A stretch of DNA of 64,000 nt, from positions 184,252 through 248,251 of the forward strand of contig QANY01005074.1 in assembly GCA_003255025.1 (NCBI GenBank), read 5' to 3'. Under the pieces are notes generated by a model. That model worked only from the letters and a program-made list of their open reading frames with translations, made no database searches and was not told where the DNA came from. The position numbers were made by a program, and so were the translations under genes. The stretch comes from Datisca glomerata. Its lineage: Eukaryota; Streptophyta; Magnoliopsida; Cucurbitales; Datiscaceae. Shown in pieces: positions 57,376 through 64,000 of this stretch (positions are counted from its first letter, which is position 1; each line of letters starts with the position of its first letter).

Positions 57376-59691
57376 ATGACAGGGGAGAGAGGGAGTGAGT
57401 GAGGGAGAGAGAGAATGATGGGGTAGAGAGAGAGATGATGGGAGAGAGAAACATAGAAAGAGAGAGACAGAGAGAGGCTGTGAGGGAGAGAGAGAGAAAA
57501 AAAATGAGAGAGAAGATGGAGAGAGAGAGAGCCAGAGAGAGATAGAAAGAGAGAAAGAGAGAGAGAGAGAGAAGTTAGAGAGGCAGCGAGAGAGATAACG
57601 GGGGAGTAAGAGAGAGAAAGAGAGAGGGACAGAGGGATTGAGAGAATGAGGGAGTGAGATATAGATAGATAGATAGATAGAGAGATTGTGAGATAGTGAT
57701 GGAAAGAGAGAATGAGGAAAAGAGATAGATAGATACAACGACAAATAGAGAGAGTGAGTGAGCGAGAGAGAGAGAATGAGGGAGATAGATAGATACAGCG
57801 ACAAAGAGAGAAAGAAAGAGAGAGAGGGAGAGAGAGTGTGATCGATAGAGAGAGATAATGGGAGAGTGAGAGACAAAGGCAGTTAGGGATAGAGAGAGAG
57901 AAACAGTTAGGGAGAGAGAGATTAAGTGAGTGAGAGAAAGAGAGAGAGGGAGAGAGAAGAGAGAGAGAGATTGAGAGAGTGAGGGTGATGGAGAGAGTTA
58001 TAACCAGGGATCGGGAGAAATAGCGAGAGAGAGAGAATGAGGGAGTGAGGGATAGATAGATAGATTGAGAAAGTGATAGAGAGAAAGAGAGAGAGGGAGG
58101 GGGAGTGAGAGAGAGAATGAGAGAGAAAAGGAAAGAGCATGTGAGTGAGGGAGAGAGACAGTGAGAGAGACATGACGGAAAAAGAAAGAGAGAGAAAGAG
58201 AGAGATGGAAAGATAACATGAAAGCAAGAGAGAGAGGGGGAGATAGAGATAACGGGGGACTGGGAGAGAGAGGGTGAGAGGGAGTAAGGGAGAGAGAGAA
58301 TGAAGGAGTGAGGGATAGATAGATTGATTGAGAGAGTGACAGAGAGAAAGAGGGAGATAGTGAGAAGAGAGAGAGTGAGAGAAAGGGGGAGATAGTGAGA
58401 AGAGAGAGAGTGAGAGAGAGGGGGGAAAGTGAGAAGAGAGAGAAGGATAGAGAGGGGGGGAGAGGGAGAGGGAGTGATAATGGGAGAGAGATGGAGATAG
58501 TAAGGGGGAGAGAGAGGATGGGAGAGAATGTTAGAGTGAGGGATAAATTGATAGATTGAGAGAGCGATAGAGAGAGACAGAGAGAGAGAGGAGAGAGGGA
58601 GAGAGAGGATAGAGAGAGAGAGAGGAGAGAGGGAGAGAGAGGATAGAGAGAGAGAGAGGAGAGAGAGAGAGGAGAGAGAGAATGAGAAGACATAGAGAGA
58701 TAATGGGAAAGCGATAGAGAGAGCGGGGAAGGGAGAGAAAGATAATGAGGGATTGGGAGAGAGAGGGAGAGGGAGAGAGAGAGAGAGAATGAGGGACTGA
58801 GGGATAGATAGATAGATTGAGAGAGCGACAGAGAGAGAGGGTGAGATAGTGAGAAGAGAGAGAGTGAGAGAGAGAGGGGGATAGTGAGAAGAGAGAGAAG
58901 GATAGAGAGAGGGGGGAGAGGGAGAGTGAGCGAGAGAGAGAGTGATAATGGGAGAGAGATGGAGATAGAAAGGGAGAGAGAGAGGGTGGGAGAGAATATT
59001 TGAGTGAGAAATAAATCGATAGATTGAGAGAGCGATAGAGAGAGACAGAGAGAGAGAGGAGAGAGAGAAAGGAGAGAGAGGAGAGAGAGAGAATGAGAAG
59101 AGATAGAGAGATAACGGGAAAGCGAGAGAGAGAACGAGAGAGAGAGAGGGATAGAGAGTGTGGGTGAGGGAGAGAGAGAATGTGGGAGTGAGAGATAAAA
59201 AGATAGATAGAGAGCGAGAGAGAGAGAGATGACGGGGGAGAGAGACAGAGATGGAAAGATAACAGGAAAGCAAGAGAGAGAGATAACGAGGGAGCGAGAG
59301 AGAGAAGGAGAGAGAGAAGGAGAGAGTGTGGGTGAGGGAGAGAGAGAATGAGGGTGTGAGAGATAGATAGATAGAATTGACAGGGTGATAGAGAGAGAGA
59401 GCCATAGAGAGCGAGAGAAAAGTGAGAGAGAAAGTGAGAGAGATAACGGGGGAGTGAGAGAGAGAGAGAAAGAGAGAGAGTGAGGGAGTGAGATATAGAT
59501 AGATAGAGAGAGAGCGAGAGAGAGTGATGGAAAGAGAGAATATGGGAGATAGATAGATAGATACAGCGGCAAAGAGAGAGAGAGAGGGAGGGAGACAGAG
59601 AGAGTGAGCGAGAGAGTTAGGGATAGAGAGAGTGTGTGTGAGTGAGTGAGTGAGAGAAAGAGAAAGAGGGAGAGAGAAGAGAGAGAGAGAG

Positions 59692-59730
<39 letters not shown>

Positions 59731-60037
59731 GTGAGGGAGAGAGTTATAACCAGGGACCAAGAGAAATCGGGGGAGAGAGAGAATGAGGGAGTGAGGGATA
59801 GGTAGATAGATTGAGAGAATGATAGAGAGAGGGAGAGAGATAGATAACGGGGGAGCGAGAGAGAGAATGAGAGAGAGAGAAGGAGAGAGAGTGTAGGTCT
59901 AGGAAAGAGAGAATGAGGGAGTGAGAGATAGAAAGATAGATAGATAGAGAGAGAGAAAGATAACGGGGGAGCGATAGAGAGTATGTGGGTGAGGGAGGGA
60001 GAGAATGAGGGTGTGAGAGATAGAAAGATAGATAGAG

Positions 60038-60082
<45 letters not shown>

Positions 60083-60372
60083 GGGGGAGAGAGACAGAGA
60101 TGGAAAGATAGCTGGAAAGTAAGAGAGAGAGAGAGAGAGAGTGGGGGGAGGGTGAGAGAGATAATGGGGGACTGGGAGAGAGAGGGAGAGAGAGAGAATG
60201 AGGGAGTGAGGGATAAATAGATAGATTGGCAGAGCGATAGAGAGAGAGTGTGTGAGGGGGAGATAGTGAGAAGAGAGAGAGTGTGTGAGAGAGAGGGAAA
60301 GATGACGGGGAGAGAAGGAGTGAGTGAGGGAGAGAGAGAAGATGGGGGAGAGAGAGATGACATGAGAGAGAT
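56705..60372 (+). repeat. GA array, second part (3.7 kb)
   Basis: Continuation of the purine array beyond the gypsy insertion. The dominant anchor is GAATGAGGGAGTGAGGGATA followed by GATAGATTGAGAGAGCGATAG, seen near 58300, 58520, 58795, 58990 and 60200. Blocks such as GAGATAGTGAGAAGAGAGAG recur every few hundred bases. A (TG)n run of about 30 bp lies near 59695. The minus strand has a 1,238-codon Ser/Leu/Pro frame (60407-56691) with no protein features beyond the repeat. Confidence 0.9.
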
Positions 60373-60610
60373 TCAAGTTGACAACAAATCAGCAATTGAG
60401 TTGGCAAAGAATCCAGTGAACCATGAAAGAAGCAAACACATTGACGTTCATTTTTACTTTATCCGAAATCATGTGAAGGAAGGAAGTGTGGAATTGGTGC
60501 ATGTGGCAAGTCAGGATCAAGTTGCAGATATCTTCACAAAACCGCTACTGAAAGTACTTCTCGACAAATGCAAGAAACTGATTGGCATGACGGATGGTAG
60601 AAGCATTTAA
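60373..60610 (+). pseudogene. Ty1/copia RNase H C-terminus
   Basis: From the GA border the frame reads IQVDNKSAIELAKNPVNHER, SKHIDVHFYFIRNHVKEGSV, LVHVASQDQVADIFTKPLLK and ends GMTDGRSI with a stop at 60608-60610. D-N-K-S-A and A-D-I-F-T-K-P are hallmarks of the copia RNase H end. The upstream part is missing; the GA array begins directly before it, so the element was cut or recombined there. Confidence 0.88.
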
Positions 60611-60626
60611 TTTTATGGGGGAGTTT
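60611..60626 (+). other. copia polypurine tract region
   Basis: TTTTATGGGGGAGTTT lies between the RNase H stop and the LTR start. The ATGGGGGAG core is the usual second-strand primer in these elements. Confidence 0.7.
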
Positions 60627-62818
60627 TGTTGAATAAACATTAAATGTTATGTTTTAGTGGATTTTTTCAATTAGAAGTTACAATTTAGAAGTTAGTATGC
60701 CCTCAAAACATGTGTATCGACATCTTGATATGAAATTTAATGAGGATTACATTTTTCTTATAATTTTTATTTTAAATTATTGTTGAATAACTTATATAAA
60801 TATCTGAAAATTCCATATTCATTAATGAGACTATGATCTTGTATTAGTACGAAAAGATTAAGATCATAGATGATGAATAAATTTGTCAACAACATATTAA
60901 AGTATGAAATCTTTAATGAATGGTTGCTCGTACAGTTCGGTAAGCGTTATAAATGCGTGTGATCTAGATCCATCTCATTGATGTGGATAGACATCTTAGT
61001 GAAGGTACTTTATATAAAAGATTATATATGATAGGACCGATATGAATTAATATATTTGTTAACGTGTCATTTATCATAAAGATTTAATACACATCAATCC
61101 GATGATCATATGTTGATCAGTCTGAATCCTGAGTTGTCATGAGCTCCTATACATGTCTACTGGATCTTTTAATTCACTCGTTAAGGATTGTTTGTAAATC
61201 AGACTATTGGCTTTTGTTTTGGAGTTCACTGATATGAATGGTTGGGAACATGATCTTACAAGATTTGGGATCCAAGCTTTTCTAACGGATCGTATATTGG
61301 TTCTCTTAAGTATTAATTCTGGAATTGAATGGTTATTGGGCTCAAATTCATAATACGATTATATTGGCCATTCACTAGTGGATTAATGGTACTTAAGGAT
61401 CAAGAGGTAATTAGAAGGGTAAAATGGTAATTTTGACCATTTGTAATTTACCAAAAATTTGAGGATAAAACTGTATGAAATGATTATATCAATCAACTAC
61501 ATGAGAATACTCTGTAAATACATTATATAATCTCTAAAAAGTGCAATTCCATATTTATAATGAAGTAATAATGGAATTAATAAATAAGATTATTTAATTA
61601 AAGAGTTTAATTAATAATCTGGTTTATTGGAGCTTAGAATTATAGGTCCATGGTTCACAAGTCACCTCCGTACTACGCACTCTAGGGTGTGAATATTTCA
61701 GAACATGAGAAAATGACTGACTTTAAAAAAAATTATTCTGGGGCAAGTACATAATAATAAGATAATTATGTGTGATTAATTAATTAAAAATTAATTAATT
61801 GAATTATTTATATAACTTTCATTTTCGGCAATTATATATGTAAGTAATTATCAATTATTTTTCAAATGATCGATAAGTGAGTTAGAATATCTAATTTGTA
61901 AAATTAGATAATTAAATTATTATTCGATAATAATTTGAATCAAGTAAATATGTTATTTGTGAAATATCAGATAAGTTAGTTGATAGAAATAATCAGATAA
62001 GTTAATTTTAAATTAACTGATATTTAGATATTTATTTGATTAAAATAAATATTTAATTCACAATAATTGTAACATGTCAATCACTGATTGAGTATCAGAT
62101 ATTGAAATGGATTACTGTAGTGCAACGTGGCATTGTAGTTCTGTATAATTACAATGGGACTTACTACAATTGGCAAATTTACAATTAAATGTTATTTTAG
62201 TTTATCCCTAAAAATCTGATACGCCATTATCTAAAAAATATACAGTTATTATTCGGATGCCCTCAGTTGATGAATTAGTTCATCAGTTCATCCAACAAGA
62301 ATTGAATTGAGAACACAGTTTGTGTCAGAGAGATTTTTTTCTGCAGCTAAACGTTAATCAAATCTCTAAAAGAATAATAATCACGTTCTTTTAGAAAATC
62401 GTCTCACTAAAATCCTTCTCAATAAATCTCTAGATCTCATGTGTTGAGTATATTCTACATGACCACACATGTTCTAATAAGTTGAGGATTAACTTGAAGA
62501 TCTTGGTGTGAATCTTGGAGTCTACTTATCATTGGAACGGTTTTGTGGGGTGGAGGATCGATCGTTTTTGCAAGGACGCTTGATATAGACTACAAGATGT
62601 ATATAATTCATAACCTTGTATGTTGTAGATTTAATGTATAAATATATAATGAATCCTGACTTATTGAAAAATAGTTTTCAATAAAAAAAATTTTATTTGG
62701 TTATCGTGGCGTTGCGCAAGTTTTTTTTATTAAAAGATTTTATCTTTATTAAAAGTTTAATTTTTTAAAAAGCCACACGCCACACACTTCCACCGCGCAT
62801 GCGTCGCAACGATCAACA
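60627..62818 (+). repeat. Ty1/copia LTR (2,192 bp)
   Basis: Begins TGTTGAATAAAC and ends GATCAACA, giving 6-bp terminal inverted repeats TGTTGA/TCAACA. It is bordered on the left by RNase H and polypurine tract and on the right by a primer-site-like sequence, which fixes both ends. It is A/T-rich without coding potential. At 2.2 kb it is long for a copia LTR. Confidence 0.82.
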
Positions 62819-62820
62819 AA

Positions 62821-62832
62821 TTGTATCAGAAT
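62821..62832 (+). other. degenerate primer binding site
   Basis: TTGTATCAGAAT starts two bases after the LTR. It resembles the initiator-Met site TGGTATCAGAGC with changes at the second base and at the end. Confidence 0.6.
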
Positions 62833-63060
62833 GGTCTTCATATATTTATATTTTAAATGTTGTGTTGGTTTTTTTGCCGCGATGACCAACTAGTGACATC
62901 AGAGTGGTCTTTATCTATTTATATGTTAAATGTTGTGTGAGTTTTCTTGCATTATTCATATAATATGAGAAATGACGCAAATTGCGTGGGTCGATGTTAA
63001 GCTACTCATCCTTATCACTTACATTTTGCTACACACAACAACTTACATTTTGAATATAGT
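62833..63060 (+). other. copia leader remnant
   Basis: About 230 bp without coding potential between the primer site and the integrase fragment. It has two related stretches (GGTCTTCATATATTTATATT near 62834 and GGTCTTTATCTATTTATATG near 62908), a partial tandem duplication of ~74 bp. Gag, protease and most of integrase, normally next, are absent. Confidence 0.6.
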
Positions 63061-63637
63061 GCCCTCTAAGTCTGTAAGCAAGACACCTTTACAGTTATGG
63101 AATGGCTCCAAACCTAGTTTGCATCATTTCTGTATATGAGGTGTCCAGCTCATTTTCTTAGACCCAATACTGGAATGATAGACTCAAGGTATGAAGTATG
63201 CATATTCGTTGGCTATGCTCCAAAGACTAGAGGTGGGTACTTTTATAGTCACAATGATCAAAAGGTGTTTGTGTCGACAAATGCAACCTTCCTTGAGTAT
63301 GATTATATGCAAAACTACAAACCTCGAAGCAAAGTAGTTTTCAAGGAATTAGCGACTGATGAGATCAGAACACTTTCAATTTCCACTGATAAACGACAAA
63401 CCAGAGAAACCACAGTTCCTACAAAGGAAACCCCGATGCAACGTCGTAGTGGGAGGGTTCTCAGACAACCAGGTCACTACAAACATGAGGCACATGTCCT
63501 AGTGTCATACACTAATAAGGATGATCCATTATCTTATGAAGAAGTAATGGATGATCCTGCAAAGGAGAAATGGCAAGATGCCATGAACCAGGAAATGGAA
63601 TCTATGGATTCCAATTCCGTCTGGGAACTTGTAGATT
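63061..63637 (+). pseudogene. Ty1/copia integrase C-terminus and RT start
   Basis: PSKSVSKTPLQLWNGSKPSL (from 63065) is followed by a frame change, then the frame 63136-63639 reads MRCPAHFLRPNTGMIDSRYE, FVGYAPKTRGGYFYSHNDQK and RRSGRVLRQPGHY, the copia integrase tail and linker. WQDAMNQEMESMDSNSVWEL is the lead-in to RT. A stop ends it where the family normally continues V-D-L-P. Start codon choice is not meaningful because this is an internal piece of a polyprotein. Confidence 0.85.
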
Positions 63638-64000
63638 AACCTGAAGATGTCAGGCCCATTGGATATAAATGGATCTTCAAAAAGAAAAGAGATGCAGATG
63701 GGAAAGTAGAGACTTTCAAGGCACGGTTAGTAGCCAATAGCTATACATAACAGGAGGGAATTGATTATGAAGAGACATTCTCCCTTGTGGCCATGCTAAA
63801 ATCCATTCACATCCAAGTCCATAGCCGCTAGTGTTTATAAATACATCAAAAATAACATAGTGGTTTTCTTAGTTCTTTATGTTGATGATATTATATTCAT
63901 TGGAAAGGATGTAGAAACTCTGTCAAAAGTAAAGAAGTGGTTAGCTGAGAAATTCCAAATGAAAGATTTAGAGGAAGCGAGTTATGTTCTAGTCATCCAA
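63638..64000 (+). pseudogene. Ty1/copia reverse transcriptase, internally deleted, runs off the window
   Basis: Continues as GYKWIFKKKRDADGKVETFK, ARLVANSYT, then a stop, QEGIDYEETFSLVAMLKSI. At about 63815 the sequence jumps to the later RT part (VYKYIKNNIVVFLVLYVDD), with catalytic Y-V-D-D at 63878-63889 and IIFIGKDVETLSKVKKWL. The middle of RT, including the first catalytic Asp, is missing. The window ends inside the domain. Confidence 0.83.

Noticed and set aside
56691..60407. 1,238-codon minus-strand open frame in the second GA block
   Set aside because: Same repeat artefact; it even runs through the LTR tip and the copia border, which no real gene would do.

Overview
The window is repeat-dominated nuclear DNA from a flowering plant. 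The case rests on full LINE (L1-type) elements, Ty3/gypsy and Ty1/copia elements with initiator-Met-type primer sites, long satellite arrays, and one exon-like fragment resembling the plant E3 ligase BIG BROTHER. No intact host gene, rRNA, tRNA or CRISPR array was found. The species cannot be named from the sequence. The layout suits pericentromeric or centromere-adjacent heterochromatin, but that is inference.

Layout: 1-1674, tandem satellite of about 169 bp. 1675-5270, LINE copy A (ORF1 plus the start of ORF2). 5271-9154, unclassified DNA, a satellite scrap, the 5' part of a BIG BROTHER-like gene on the minus strand, and a 20-bp perfect inverted repeat. 9155-14452, LINE copy B, split by minus-strand LINE copy C (11261 to about 12680). 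14453-15797, satellite, now in the opposite orientation. 15798-22384, full-length minus-strand LINE copy D bounded by a 14-bp target-site duplication. 22385-26956, satellite with higher-order organisation. 26957-29680, an unclassified insert with three families of short tandem repeats. 29681-30717, satellite. 30718-39740, a Ty3/gypsy composite whose middle holds an inverted, internally deleted relative. 39741-40130, satellite. 40131-53103 and 56705-60372, one purine-rich GA array of about 16.6 kb, split by a minus-strand gypsy element (53104-56704). 60373-64000, Ty1/copia sequence arranged RNase H - LTR - primer site - integrase/RT, running off the window.

The elements give a relative insertion order. 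The satellite came first. LINE D and the gypsy composite inserted into it, LINE C inserted into LINE B, and the second gypsy element inserted into the GA array. All coding elements carry stops, frameshifts or large deletions.

The least expected features are the GA array, which carries recurring non-GA anchor words, kilobase-scale duplications and a local strand switch; the satellite higher-order repeat; the mosaic gypsy locus with repeated in-frame pol deletions; and a C-rich tract plus internal repeats kept in the LINE 3' ends.
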